Positions 17,219 to 26,407 of a stretch of 60,965 nt of DNA are shown here, in pieces (positions within the stretch are counted from its first letter, which is position 1; the number at the start of each line of letters is the position of its first letter). The notes beneath the pieces are model-generated. The model had not been told where the DNA came from. It ran no database searches and saw nothing but the letters and a program-made list of their open reading frames with translations. Source of the stretch: Mariniflexile gromovii (GTDB lineage: Bacteria > Bacteroidota > Bacteroidia > Flavobacteriales > Flavobacteriaceae). Location of the stretch: contig NZ_JAGJCB010000021.1 of the NCBI RefSeq assembly GCF_017814435.1, positions 1 through 60,965 of the forward strand. Reading direction: 5' to 3'. A program made the position numbers and the translations under genes.

Positions 17219-18135
17219 ACAAACCCTACATAGAATTACGCAACAGACATGATTTTGGCGAAACCATAAACACCTATTTTCTGTTTCTTAAATACAACTT
17301 TAAAAAATACACCAGTTTGTACTTGCGCTATAATGCCGTAAGTATCATCCTTTCCATTATTGCGTCCTATTTATTGGTAACCGGTTTTATGGGGCTAGCC
17401 AGTAGAGATTTTAGGTTTGGCATGAACAACGATGGCGACCACACCATTTATTTAATTGTTGGCGCAGTGGTTCTGGTACTTGTTTTATTTGTAACGGCAC
17501 TTATAAATTATAGTTTTTCAAGTGCTTATATGGCTGAATATGTTAATAGTTCCGGCGAGGTACAGTCTAAAAACGTGTGGCAGAAAATCAAACATAATTT
17601 AGGCACCGTTATTCTATTCATCTTTTTAGGCATCGGTTTATACATTGGGTATTTTATAGTTTCCCTGATTTTTGCCTTTATTCCGTTAATAGGCATGCTC
17701 ATTCAGTATGGATTAAGTTTTTTACTTGCTGCATTTTTCGGCTTATCATTTATTTCTATTTTCTCGGACAATAAAGGGTTGAGCAGTGCTTTATCAGAAG
17801 GTTGGTCGTTTACCTTTTCCAGCTTCGGAAAAGTGATTCTTTACGGTTTGGTAATTGGTATTTTAAATATGATGATTACCATGTTAATCATTTCTATCCC
17901 TGGTTTCATCATTGGTATTTACGTTTATTTTTCATTGGAAAGCAATGTAGATTTAGTAACAAGCATTTTCGCCAACGTTATATTCACATTAGGTTTTGCC
18001 ATGTTTTTACTCTCGTTTATTTACACTCAGGCTTTATCGCAAATTGCGTACAGCGTGTTGTATTACAATATATATGAAGAAAAAAACAATGTATTTTTAA
18101 GAAACAAAATTGAACAAATTGGGGTTAATGAATAA
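17215..18135 (+). CDS. Multi-pass membrane protein of the MoxR cluster
   Basis: 306 residues with about six hydrophobic segments and no motif I can name with certainty. It resembles the membrane domain fused to some glycerophosphodiester phosphodiesterases, and DUF4013-like proteins. It is coupled on both sides: 4-bp overlap with the SpoIIM-like gene and 8-bp overlap with the DUF4129 gene. The operon position makes a role with MoxR/DUF58 in the cell envelope the best inference. Function unknown. Confidence 0.75.
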   Translation: MNKPYIELRNRHDFGETINTYFLFLKYNFKKYTSLYLRYNAVSIILSIIASYLLVTGFMGLASRDFRFGMNNDGDHTIYLIVGAVVLVLVLFVTALINYSFSSAYMAEYVNSSGEVQSKNVWQKIKHNLGTVILFIFLGIGLYIGYFIVSLIFAFIPLIGMLIQYGLSFLLAAFFGLSFISIFSDNKGLSSALSEGWSFTFSSFGKVILYGLVIGILNMMITMLIISIPGFIIGIYVYFSLESNVDLVTSIFANVIFTLGFAMFLLSFIYTQALSQIAYSVLYYNIYEEKNNVFLRNKIEQIGVNE

Positions 18136-18868
18136 AATGAAGCACCATATTTCGGTTACTTTTGGTCTATTTCTTAGCACTGCATATTGTTTTGCACAAG
18201 ATAGTATTCAAAGAGACTCTTCAAATATTAAGGTGACTTACTTTAAAGATGCCATAAAAGATCGTTATAAAGGTGATGATTTCAACTATTCCATAAACGA
18301 TACCGGCGGTATCAATTTATTGCAACGTATCTTACAGAAATTTTTTGAGTGGTTAAGAAATATCTTTGTTTGGTTAAAAAATGCTTTAGGTATTGATATT
18401 GAATTTATTGATTACAAAACTTTTGAATACATTATATATGGGATTTTAGGTGTTGTTGTGCTCTATGTAATCATTAAATTTTTAATGCAATCGCCTATAA
18501 ATTCAGTATTTAAAACAGATACCCAAGAGATTGACAATTTTAAATACGTTGAAGAAAACATAAAAGATGTGAATTTTGACCAACTGGTTGAAGCTGCTTT
18601 AAAAGACAACAATTACAGATTGGCAACACGCTATTTGTACTTAAAATCGTTAAAACTACTTACCAATAAAAACATTATTGAATGGCATTACGATAAAACA
18701 AACAACGAATATTTAAACGAGATTAAGGACGAAAACACCAAATCCGTTTTCAAGCGCATATCCTATATATACGATTATGTTTGGTATGGCGAATTCCCCA
18801 TTGATGAAGCTATTTATGTGAAAAACCAATCTGATTTCGACAAAATAAACACGCTGCAACATGGATAA
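18128..18868 (+). CDS. DUF4129-type membrane protein
   Basis: 246 residues from the ATG at 18128, which overlaps the upstream stop and follows GGGG; the ATG at 18137 is also possible. Signal peptide or first helix (VTFGLFLSTAYCFAQ), then one clear membrane helix near 110-130. The cytosolic C-terminus has the DUF4129-like block NYRLATRYLYLKSLKLL followed by NEYLNEI and IYDYVWYGEF. The domain is regularly found with MoxR and DUF58 proteins. The 8-bp overlap with the next gene shows coupling. Biochemical role unknown. Confidence 0.8.
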   Translation: MNKMKHHISVTFGLFLSTAYCFAQDSIQRDSSNIKVTYFKDAIKDRYKGDDFNYSINDTGGINLLQRILQKFFEWLRNIFVWLKNALGIDIEFIDYKTFEYIIYGILGVVVLYVIIKFLMQSPINSVFKTDTQEIDNFKYVEENIKDVNFDQLVEAALKDNNYRLATRYLYLKSLKLLTNKNIIEWHYDKTNNEYLNEIKDENTKSVFKRISYIYDYVWYGEFPIDEAIYVKNQSDFDKINTLQHG

Positions 18869-20081
18869 AAAATCTAAAATAGCACTCTATGCTATAGGAG
18901 CGGTTATCGTGTTGATGATGCTTGCAGAAATAACCAAACCCAAGGCTTTAAATTGGCGCGATTCTTATACGGCTGTCGATAAAATTCCATTAGGTTGCTA
19001 CGTGCTTTTTAATGAGTTAAAAAACATTTCAGATAAACCCATAAAAATTTCAAATAAAACGGCTTTTGAAAATTTAAAAGATGTTGAAACTGATAAAAAA
19101 ACGGTTAGCCTTTTTATAAATAATGGCATACATTTCGACAAACAAGACTCCGAATCGCTTATTAAATATGTAGAAAATGGCAACTCGGTATTTATTAGTA
19201 CCAACTATATGTATGGTGTTTTAAGCGATACGTTAAATATAAGAATTGGTTCAGACTATAATAATTTTTTCAAAAAGCCCTCTTTAAATAGCTTTACTAG
19301 CCCCAATTTAAAACCCAACGAACGCCAATTTAATGATGTTATTGAAAACAGCTTTTTCACTAGTTTAGATACGCTTAACGCCGTTGCGTTGGGCACTAGC
19401 AAAGTTGAAAAAACCGAAAAAATTATTAATGATACCATTCCAGATACGAACATCAACTTTATAAAAGTGCCTTTTGGAAATAAAAATGGGGCGTTTTTTA
19501 TACATACCAACCCATTTGCGTTTAGCAATTACCATATGCTGAACCAAAATGAAGCGTATGCCGCAACCGTTTTATCGTTTTTACCCAAACATCAAATTAT
19601 TTGGGATAGTTATTATAAAAGCGGACGCAAAGTTATTAGCAGTCCGTTACGTTTTGTGCTTCAAAACCAAGCATTAAAGTGGGCGTTTTATATTGCCCTA
19701 CTATCGTTAATACTATTTGTTATTTTTAGAGGGAAACGCACCCAACGCATCATTCCCGTGGTAGAACCTTTAAAAAACGCTACTGTGGATTTTACCAGAA
19801 CCATTGGCGATTTGTACTATCAACATGGTAATTTCACCAACATTATCACCAATAAAATCCAGTATTTTTTAGAACAAATCCGCACAAAATACTATTTAAA
19901 TACGAATGAATTGGGCGATCATTTTATTTCGAAATTAGCTATCAAATCATCCAACAAAAAGGAAGATACCAAAGCTTTAATAGACTATATTGTTTATTTA
20001 AAATCGAAATCGAACCATACCGAAGCCGATTTAATTCAACTTAACAAACTCATAGAATCATTTACAAAACACACAGCATAA
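18861..20081 (+). CDS. DUF4350 domain-containing membrane protein
   Basis: 406 residues with an N-terminal helix (IALYAIGAVIVLMMLAEI) and a second one near 275 (WAFYIALLSLILFVIF). The region between is the periplasmic DUF4350 domain, which has a glutamine-amidotransferase-like fold: SLFINNGIHFD, then LIKYVENGNSVFISTNYM. The C-terminal 110 residues are cytosolic and helical. It overlaps the MoxR start by one base (TAATG). DUF4350 is a standard partner in MoxR/DUF58 operons. Confidence 0.85.
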   Translation: MDKKSKIALYAIGAVIVLMMLAEITKPKALNWRDSYTAVDKIPLGCYVLFNELKNISDKPIKISNKTAFENLKDVETDKKTVSLFINNGIHFDKQDSESLIKYVENGNSVFISTNYMYGVLSDTLNIRIGSDYNNFFKKPSLNSFTSPNLKPNERQFNDVIENSFFTSLDTLNAVALGTSKVEKTEKIINDTIPDTNINFIKVPFGNKNGAFFIHTNPFAFSNYHMLNQNEAYAATVLSFLPKHQIIWDSYYKSGRKVISSPLRFVLQNQALKWAFYIALLSLILFVIFRGKRTQRIIPVVEPLKNATVDFTRTIGDLYYQHGNFTNIITNKIQYFLEQIRTKYYLNTNELGDHFISKLAIKSSNKKEDTKALIDYIVYLKSKSNHTEADLIQLNKLIESFTKHTA

Positions 20082-21079
20082 TGGAAGAACAAACTCCTGA
20101 AAATCAAGATGTAAATTTTGAAAGCAGACTCGATTTAAAACCGCTTCAAAACCATGTGAAAGCCATAAAAAAAGAAATAGGCAAAATAATTGTTGGACAA
20201 AACGAGATGATTGAATTGCTCATCATTTCTTTGCTTTCAAACGGGCACACCCTTATTGAAGGAGTTCCTGGAGTTGCAAAAACCATTACCGCTAAATTAT
20301 TGGCAAAAACACTGGCGGTCGGTTTTAGCAGAATTCAGTTCACACCCGATTTAATGCCAAGTGACATTTTAGGAACTTCCATTTTTAATGTAAAAACCAA
20401 CGAGTTTGAGTATAAAAAAGGTCCTATTTTTTCAAACATTATTCTGATTGATGAGATAAACCGGGCCCCTGCAAAAACGCAAGCTGCTTTGTTTGAAGTT
20501 ATGGGCGAACGCCAAATTACCATGGATGGTACCAGATATGTTATGGAGTCACCATTTTTAGTATTTGCAACCCAAAACCCCATTGAACAAGAAGGCACAT
20601 ACCGCTTGCCTGAAGCGCAATTGGACCGTTTTCTGTTCAAAATAAATGTAGATTACCCAACGCTTGAAAACGAGGTTCAAATTTTAATGGAAAACCACCA
20701 AAGACAAGATATTTTAGATTTTAATGCGGTTATACCCGTTTTAAACGCACAGCAAATTGCACACTACCAAGGTTTGATAAAGCAAATATTGGTTGAAAAC
20801 CATTTAATAAGCTACATTGCTTCTATTATAAACAACACACGTACCAATGCCAATTTGTATTTAGGCGCTTCACCACGTGCATCTATTGCCATATTGAATG
20901 CTGCCAAATCCAACGCTGCTATTAACGGAAGGGATTTTGTAACTCCCGACGATATAAAACGCTGTACCAAAGCCGTATTAAAGCACCGTTTGGTATTAAC
21001 CCCAGAACGGGAAATGGAAGGTTTTACGGTTGAAAAAGTTATTGAACAAATTTTAGAAACTATTGAAATTCCAAGATAA
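20081..21079 (+). CDS. MoxR family AAA+ ATPase
   Basis: 332 residues. Walker A GVPGVAKT (61-68), Walker B IILIDEINRAP (about 119-129), sensor 1 FATQNPIEQEGTY, and the lid with LGASPRASIAI. MoxR ATPases act as chaperones that mature or load partner proteins, usually those with von Willebrand or DUF58 domains. The cognate DUF58 gene lies 228 bp downstream, separated by an inverted repeat. All catalytic elements are intact. Confidence 0.95.
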   Translation: MEEQTPENQDVNFESRLDLKPLQNHVKAIKKEIGKIIVGQNEMIELLIISLLSNGHTLIEGVPGVAKTITAKLLAKTLAVGFSRIQFTPDLMPSDILGTSIFNVKTNEFEYKKGPIFSNIILIDEINRAPAKTQAALFEVMGERQITMDGTRYVMESPFLVFATQNPIEQEGTYRLPEAQLDRFLFKINVDYPTLENEVQILMENHQRQDILDFNAVIPVLNAQQIAHYQGLIKQILVENHLISYIASIINNTRTNANLYLGASPRASIAILNAAKSNAAINGRDFVTPDDIKRCTKAVLKHRLVLTPEREMEGFTVEKVIEQILETIEIPR

Positions 21080-21128
21080 ATTTCAAGGCTTATCCGTAAT
21101 CACTCATAACAAAGCTCTAAATGTCAGG

Positions 21129-21191
21129 TCGAGCGCAGTCGAGACCTCACTTTGAAGTTATTAAGCTCAATAACCTCTCGACTGCGCTCGA
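21129..21191. repeat. Inverted repeat, 16-bp perfect arms (REP-like)
   Basis: Arms at 21129-21144 (TCGAGCGCAGTCGAGA) and 21176-21191 are exact reverse complements around a 31-bp loop. It lies between moxR and the DUF58 gene. The same arm recurs at 24238-24294. A hairpin here could lower read-through inside the operon. Confidence 0.9.
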
Positions 21192-21307
21192 GAAGACAGT
21201 AATTTATAATTGATAACGGGCATTTTATAAATATTTAAATAGATTTAAAATCGCTACGCTGTTAGAAACAAGAATAAGGACTTTATAGTCGTGGCAAAAA
21301 TTAATAA

Positions 21308-22639
21308 ATGAAACACTTTTTCAAAAATATCTACTTAAATACTCACTTTTTTGTAAGTGTAAGTGTTCTTGTTTTCCTATTTATTCTGGCATATATTTTT
21401 CCAGGGTTATTGGTCATCGCCCAAATGTTGTTTTTTGTTTTTGTAAGTTTATTGATAATAGATGTCATCTTGCTATTCAAACAAAAAGGCATCACAGCAT
21501 CGCGAATTTTACCAGAAAAATTGAGTAATGGAGACGATAATCCTATTGAAATTTCATTAAAAAACAATTACAATTTCACCAGTAGTATAAAACTTATTGA
21601 TGAGCTACCGTTTCAATACCAAAAACGCGATTTTGAAATAGATACAAAATTAGAAAAACAAGCTAATAAAAAAATTACCTACACCCTTCGCCCTTTAGAA
21701 CGCGGCGAATATTATTTTGGCCATTTAAATTTGTATGCTTGTAGCCCCATCTGTTTAATTTCAAGACGTTTTCAATTTGGAAAAGATGCGATGGTGCCCA
21801 ATTACCCATCGTTTTTACAGTTGAAAAAATACATGCTTATGGCCTTTTCAAACAAGATTTTTGAATATGGTTTGAAAAAGATACGCCGCATTGGGCATAC
21901 TATGGAATTTGAGCAAATTAAAGATTACGTACAAGGTGATGATTTGCGCAACATCAACTGGAAAGCTACCGCAAAAAGCAACCGACTGATGGTAAATCAA
22001 TACCAAGACGAGCGCTCGCAACCTGTTTACAGTGTGATTGATAAAGGCAGGGTCATGAAAATGCCCTTTGAAGGGTTAAGTTTGCTGGATTATGCCATTA
22101 ATGCATCCTTAGTAATTAGCAATGTAGCATTAAAGAAGCAAGATAAAGCAGGGTTATTTTCATTTTCAAGAAAGGTTGAAAACCGTGTAGTTGCCGAACG
22201 TAGGCCATCGCAAATGAATACTATTTTGGAAACCTTGTATAATTTAGATACCGATTTTGTAGAGTCGGATTTTTCAAGATTGTATATAGATATAAAGCGT
22301 AGCTTAAACCAACGAAGTTTACTGTTGTTATACACCAACTTTGAAACTTTAGATGCTTTGCACAGGCAATTACCTTATCTAAAAGCCATTGCTAAAAACC
22401 ATTTATTGGTTGTTATCTTTTTTGAAAATACCGAATTACAAAAACTTACCCGAAAAAGTGCCACAAACACCTTTGAAATATTCGAAAAAACCATTGCTGA
22501 AAAGTTTATTTATGAAAAGAAATTAATTGTAAACGAGCTTCAAAAACACGGTATCCAAAGTATATTAACGCCTCCCGAACATTTAACAATAAACACAATT
22601 AACAAATATTTGGAAATAAAAGCTAGAGGTTTGTTGTAA
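21308..22639 (+). CDS. DUF58 domain-containing protein
   Basis: 443 residues with two N-terminal membrane helices (about 13-55). The DUF58 signature is GDDLRNINWKATAKSNRLMV (about 217-236), followed by QYQDERSQPVYSVIDKGRVM. The last part corresponds to the first strand of a von Willebrand-like domain, but the metal site (usually DxSxS) reads DKGRV, so metal binding is doubtful. Probably a MoxR client acting at the inner membrane. A bidirectional terminator follows 5 bp after the stop. Confidence 0.9.
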   Translation: MKHFFKNIYLNTHFFVSVSVLVFLFILAYIFPGLLVIAQMLFFVFVSLLIIDVILLFKQKGITASRILPEKLSNGDDNPIEISLKNNYNFTSSIKLIDELPFQYQKRDFEIDTKLEKQANKKITYTLRPLERGEYYFGHLNLYACSPICLISRRFQFGKDAMVPNYPSFLQLKKYMLMAFSNKIFEYGLKKIRRIGHTMEFEQIKDYVQGDDLRNINWKATAKSNRLMVNQYQDERSQPVYSVIDKGRVMKMPFEGLSLLDYAINASLVISNVALKKQDKAGLFSFSRKVENRVVAERRPSQMNTILETLYNLDTDFVESDFSRLYIDIKRSLNQRSLLLLYTNFETLDALHRQLPYLKAIAKNHLLVVIFFENTELQKLTRKSATNTFEIFEKTIAEKFIYEKKLIVNELQKHGIQSILTPPEHLTINTINKYLEIKARGLL

Positions 22640-22644
22640 TAAAA

Positions 22645-22670
22645 AAAGACCTTCAAATTTGAAGGTCTTT
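22645..22670. terminator. Bidirectional terminator, 13-bp perfect palindrome
   Basis: A perfect 26-bp palindrome (GACCTTCAAATTTGAAGGTC with flanking AAA/TTT) between the convergent DUF58 and dps genes. A-run on the left and TTT on the right serve both directions. Confidence 0.85.
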
Positions 22671-22692
22671 CCGGCTATTAATCAGTCTTGTA

Positions 22693-23172
22693 TTAAACGG
22701 TTTCGCTTAACCAAGCCTTCATCATCCAAACGGTTTTTTCTTGTTCCGTTATAAAATCACTCATCATGGAGTTGGTACCTTCATCGTTGGCATCGCCCGA
22801 TTTATCTAAAATGGCACGTTCAATTTTTAATAATTCCGACAGGGAATCAACAATTAAAGTCACTGCCTTTTCATCTTGTGAAATATTTTTACCAATAGGT
22901 ACTCGGGCATGTTCCATATAATCTTTAAAAGTATGAAGCGGTGTTTCGCCCAATGCTAAAACACGTTCTGCAATTAAATCTACTTTCATATTGGCATCGG
23001 TGTACAATTCTTCAAACTTCACATGCAAATCAAAAAAGCGTTTTCCTTTAATGTTCCAATGGATACCACGTAGGTTTTGATAATATATTTGAAAATTTGC
23101 CAACAAGTTATTTAAGTCTTTTGCCAAATCTTTGGTCTTTTCAATGTCTAATCCTATACTATTTAATGTCAT
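22693..23172 (-). CDS. dps: Dps family ferritin-like DNA-protection protein
   Basis: 159 residues, a normal Dps length. The ferroxidase ligands are all present with canonical spacing: H38, H50, D65 and E69, around the motif GIHWNIKGKRFFDLH. Dps forms a 12-subunit shell that oxidises iron with hydrogen peroxide and shields DNA. It is transcribed away from an OxyR gene across a 103-bp gap, which fits peroxide control. A TAAATTTG -7 box lies 23 nt before the start codon. Confidence 0.95.
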   Translation of the reverse strand: MTLNSIGLDIEKTKDLAKDLNNLLANFQIYYQNLRGIHWNIKGKRFFDLHVKFEELYTDANMKVDLIAERVLALGETPLHTFKDYMEHARVPIGKNISQDEKAVTLIVDSLSELLKIERAILDKSGDANDEGTNSMMSDFITEQEKTVWMMKAWLSETV

Positions 23173-23195
23173 CAGTACTCTGTTTTATTATACTA

Positions 23196-23203
23196 CAAAT
23201 TTA
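23196..23203 (-). promoter_or_regulatory. Candidate dps promoter -7 element (TAAATTTG)
   Basis: On the minus strand it matches TAnnTTTG, 23 nt before the dps ATG. The rest of the 103-bp dps-oxyR gap contains the inverted motif ATCGATA...TATTGATAG (about 23223-23242), a candidate regulator site, possibly for OxyR. Confidence 0.45.
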
Positions 23204-23275
23204 ATCTATAATTAACAGTTAAATCGATAAGTTTTATTGATAGTTTTTATACTTTTATAGGCTAAATTGATATAC

Positions 23276-24217
23276 ATGACTATTACACAATTATACTATG
23301 TTTTGGCAGTAGCCGAAAATCAAAATTTCACAAAAGCAGCTGAAAAATGTTTTGTAACGCAGCCAACCTTAAGCATGCAAATACAAAAACTGGAAGAAGA
23401 ATTGGATATTCAAATTTTCGACCGTAGCAAAAAACCCATTGAATTGACCGATGTTGGCAGAAAAATAGTAACGCAAGCCAGAAATATTGTAAACGAATCG
23501 TATAGAATCCAGGATATTGTAGACCAACAAAAAGGGTTTATTGGTGGCGAATTCAAACTTGGCATCATCCCTACGGTTATGCCAACACTTCTGCCCATGT
23601 TTTTGAAAAATTTCATAAAAAAACACCCTAAAATAAAGCTTAAAATTGAAGAGCTTACCACCGAGGAAATTATTGAACGCTTAAAAGATGGCCATCTAGA
23701 TGCCGCCATTGCCGCTACGCCTTTAGAAGATGAAAACATTAAAGAACGTGTACTTTATTTTGAACCTTTTGTGAGTTACATTCCTAATAACCATAGATTG
23801 CATGGCAACAAAAAAATTGATGTGGCTGATTTGGATATTAGCGATATGCTATTGCTTGAAGATGGACATTGTTTTAGAGATGGCGTGATTAATTTATGTA
23901 AAGCTTTTAAAGATCAATCGGACGAGCAATTTCAGTTGGAAAGTGGCAGTATTGAAACCTTGATAAAATTATCGAACGAAGGTTTAGGGATGACGCTTCT
24001 ACCCTATTTACATACCTTGGATATTAATGAAAAGGAAAAACAAAACCTGCATTACTTTAACGAGCCCACACCTGCCAGGGAAGTAAGCCTTATTTACCAT
24101 AAGAGTGAATTGAAAATGCAAATTATTGAAGCCTTGCAAGATGTTATATCTGGCGTAATTCGTGGTGCTATTGCGTTTCAGGATGTAAAAATTATTAGTC
24201 CGTTGCCATCTAAATAA
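23276..24217 (+). CDS. oxyR: OxyR-type LysR family regulator
   Basis: 313 residues from the ATG at 23276; the frame also offers a non-preferred start 9 bp upstream. N-terminal winged helix (TITQLYYVLAVAENQNFTKA to FDRSKKPIELT). The effector domain carries GHCFRDGVINLC with C199 and C208, the exact redox pair of E. coli OxyR. It should therefore sense peroxide by disulphide formation and activate genes such as dps, which is divergent from it. A strong hairpin follows the stop codon. Confidence 0.93.
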   Translation: MTITQLYYVLAVAENQNFTKAAEKCFVTQPTLSMQIQKLEEELDIQIFDRSKKPIELTDVGRKIVTQARNIVNESYRIQDIVDQQKGFIGGEFKLGIIPTVMPTLLPMFLKNFIKKHPKIKLKIEELTTEEIIERLKDGHLDAAIAATPLEDENIKERVLYFEPFVSYIPNNHRLHGNKKIDVADLDISDMLLLEDGHCFRDGVINLCKAFKDQSDEQFQLESGSIETLIKLSNEGLGMTLLPYLHTLDINEKEKQNLHYFNEPTPAREVSLIYHKSELKMQIIEALQDVISGVIRGAIAFQDVKIISPLPSK

Positions 24218-24237
24218 AAAAAGCATCAAAATGTTTA

Positions 24238-24294
24238 TCAGGTCGAGCGCAGTCGAGAACTTAAAAAATTAGGTCTCGACTGCGCTCGACCTGA
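24238..24294. repeat. Inverted repeat, 21-bp perfect arms (REP-like / terminator)
   Basis: Arms 24238-24258 and 24274-24294 are exact reverse complements with a 15-bp loop. The arm contains the same 16-bp core as the repeat at 21129-21191. It sits between the convergent oxyR and beta-barrel genes, so it probably ends transcription from both sides even without a long T-run. Confidence 0.9.
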
Positions 24295-24315
24295 CACATG
24301 TTCAAACAACTTCAT

Positions 24316-25308
24316 TTACAATACATAATTCAAATAAATAGTAAATCTGTTTTTAGACGTTACATTATCTCCAAACAAATGCTGATTTATAGGAAATGTA
24401 TAATTTGCTCCTACTATAAACTTATCAACCATAAACTCAGAACCCAGTGTTCCGTTTACAATGTTTCCATTAGTACCTTGTAACGCTTCACCAAATTGTT
24501 TTATGGAATCATATACATCGCCCGAAACACCTATAAACGGACTTAAAGCCGATTTTTCAAACGGTACATTGTAATAGACGTTTGAAGCAAAACTAAATTG
24601 ATTTCCAAAACGGTATTCGTTTTTGTTTTCTGTTTTTAAATAATAGGTTGCGGTTGTATTTACACCTACTTTGTTTCTGGAATAGGTGTGCATCAACGAA
24701 AACACAGCGTCAAAACTTCCTGTTCCTACCTGAAAGCCTGGGTTTACTCTATTGGCTAAACCTTCCTCAAAAGCGCCTGTTGGTAACTTCGCCCCTAAAC
24801 CAAAATTTAATTGGTGTGCAGATAATTCTCTTTCTTCGTTTGCATCATCCTCATTTTCAGCTTTCTTTTTATAAAATTTAAATTGATACCAACCAATGAT
24901 TGACATATCACCCAAACCATTTCTATGTTCACTTCTATCTTCAAATTCCCTTTTTAAATCTTGATATGGAATGATGGCATTTAATGAAAATCTTTCACTA
25001 ATAGGTACACGCCCCCAAAGTTGATAGGTATTGAAACGTTCCGTACTTGTTGGCGAATTACTAAAAATACCGTCTTTCGATTTAAAATCTTGGTAAATGT
25101 ATCTTACTCCCACAAAACTCACATTTCCTAAAGTGCCAAAACTAGAACTTCCACTACTGGTAGAACATCCGCATAAATCGCAAAAAAACTCAAACGCACT
25201 GTGTTCATGTGGCGGTATGGATTTCGCTTCATTTTGTAAAGGAATTAAAAAAAACAACAGTCCTATCAAAACCGCTTTTATATTAATATTCTGCAAATCT
25301 TTTATCAT
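24316..25308 (-). CDS. Putative outer-membrane beta-barrel protein of metal locus, Cys-rich N-terminus
   Basis: 330 residues. A signal peptide is followed by a metal-binding-looking segment, PPHEHSAFEFFCDLCGCS (H34, H36, C43, C46, C48). The rest alternates in short beta strands and ends with an aromatic-rich strand (RFTIYLNYVL), as in outer-membrane transporters of the phenol-degradation MetA type. The gene overlaps the end of the di-haem enzyme gene by 26 bp, so they are coupled. Best inference: an outer-membrane channel or sensor for a metal handled by this locus, probably copper. Confidence 0.7.
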   Translation of the reverse strand: MIKDLQNINIKAVLIGLLFFLIPLQNEAKSIPPHEHSAFEFFCDLCGCSTSSGSSSFGTLGNVSFVGVRYIYQDFKSKDGIFSNSPTSTERFNTYQLWGRVPISERFSLNAIIPYQDLKREFEDRSEHRNGLGDMSIIGWYQFKFYKKKAENEDDANEERELSAHQLNFGLGAKLPTGAFEEGLANRVNPGFQVGTGSFDAVFSLMHTYSRNKVGVNTTATYYLKTENKNEYRFGNQFSFASNVYYNVPFEKSALSPFIGVSGDVYDSIKQFGEALQGTNGNIVNGTLGSEFMVDKFIVGANYTFPINQHLFGDNVTSKNRFTIYLNYVL

Positions 25309-26326
25309 TTAAAAATTCGTTATCTGTAAGTGTTTTTAAGAACGCAATAATGCTCTCTTTTTCATAGGCATTTAATGTAATGCCATAGGTGTTATCGGCT
25401 CTTAGAAGTGATGGATCTACATTTCCGTTATCCACAGCGCCTGAGTTGTAAAAATCTAAAACGGCTTCTAAAGTTGCAAACCTTCCATCATGCATGTATG
25501 GAAAGGTGTTTTCCACGTTTCTTAAACTGGGCACTTTAAATTTGTACAAATCATTTGGGTTTTCAAAAATTACAAACCGCCCTTTATCATTTAATTTTGG
25601 GTTTACAGGCAACCCGTTGTTTCTATAGGATTGGTCCGTAAACAAATCGGTTGCATGACAGGATGTACATTTGTTTTTAAAGGTGTTTAAACCATCTAAT
25701 TCTATTTGAGATAAAGTAACATTATCTTCATTTCTAACGTATTTATCGTATTTAGAATTTGAAGATACCATCATAACCATAAATTGTGATAAGGCTTTTA
25801 GCATGTTTGCTGAATTAATCTCGCCATCATCAAAGGCTTTTGCAAATTGCTTTTGATAGTAAGAGTCCTTTTTAAGCTTTTCTACAACATTTGATAAGGT
25901 TTCACCCATTTCCAATTCGCTTGTAAGTGGAATAATAGGTTGAAAGTCTAAATGTGTAGCAGATCCATCCCACATAAACTCTTTTTGAAATGCCATATTT
26001 TGGATGGGTGTTGCATTTCTAAACCCTATGCCTCCATTAACGCCATGGCTTAAAGTATGCCCATGATGGGTAAATGCAAAAGCTTGTTCGTGACAAAAAG
26101 CACATGGAATAGCATCATTGGCAGACAATCTCCCCTCATAAAACAAGGATTTACCCAACTCGAAACCTTCTTGGGTTAAGGGGTTGTTCTCCAGATTATA
26201 GACAATATCTGGAAAGTTTGACGGCAGCTCTAATGTTAAAGGTCTTGGAATATAAACACCTTCATCTTCTGAACACGACACCAAAAAAAGCTGAACAAAA
26301 ATAACTGTAATAAGTATTTTTTTCAT
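25283..26326 (-). CDS. Di-haem cytochrome c peroxidase family enzyme, MbnH/MauG-like
   Basis: 347 residues. Lipoprotein signal with Cys18 (FLVSCSEDE). Two c-type haem sites: CAFCH (75-79) and CTSCH (220-224). The conserved MHDGRFATLEAVLDFY block follows (from 278). This is the bacterial CCP/MauG fold. Next to an MbnP-family gene it most resembles MbnH, which oxidises a tryptophan of MbnP to kynurenine to create a copper site. It lies 81 bp after mbnP-like and overlaps the barrel gene. Simple peroxidase activity is the alternative. Confidence 0.85.
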   Translation of the reverse strand: MKKILITVIFVQLFLVSCSEDEGVYIPRPLTLELPSNFPDIVYNLENNPLTQEGFELGKSLFYEGRLSANDAIPCAFCHEQAFAFTHHGHTLSHGVNGGIGFRNATPIQNMAFQKEFMWDGSATHLDFQPIIPLTSELEMGETLSNVVEKLKKDSYYQKQFAKAFDDGEINSANMLKALSQFMVMMVSSNSKYDKYVRNEDNVTLSQIELDGLNTFKNKCTSCHATDLFTDQSYRNNGLPVNPKLNDKGRFVIFENPNDLYKFKVPSLRNVENTFPYMHDGRFATLEAVLDFYNSGAVDNGNVDPSLLRADNTYGITLNAYEKESIIAFLKTLTDNEFLNDKRFAEY

Positions 26327-26407
26327 CTGCTATCTTTTTACAAATTCATATATAGAATGATTAGGAAGCAATTATAAAACTACTTCCTAACCGTATCTAA
26401 TTATGAT

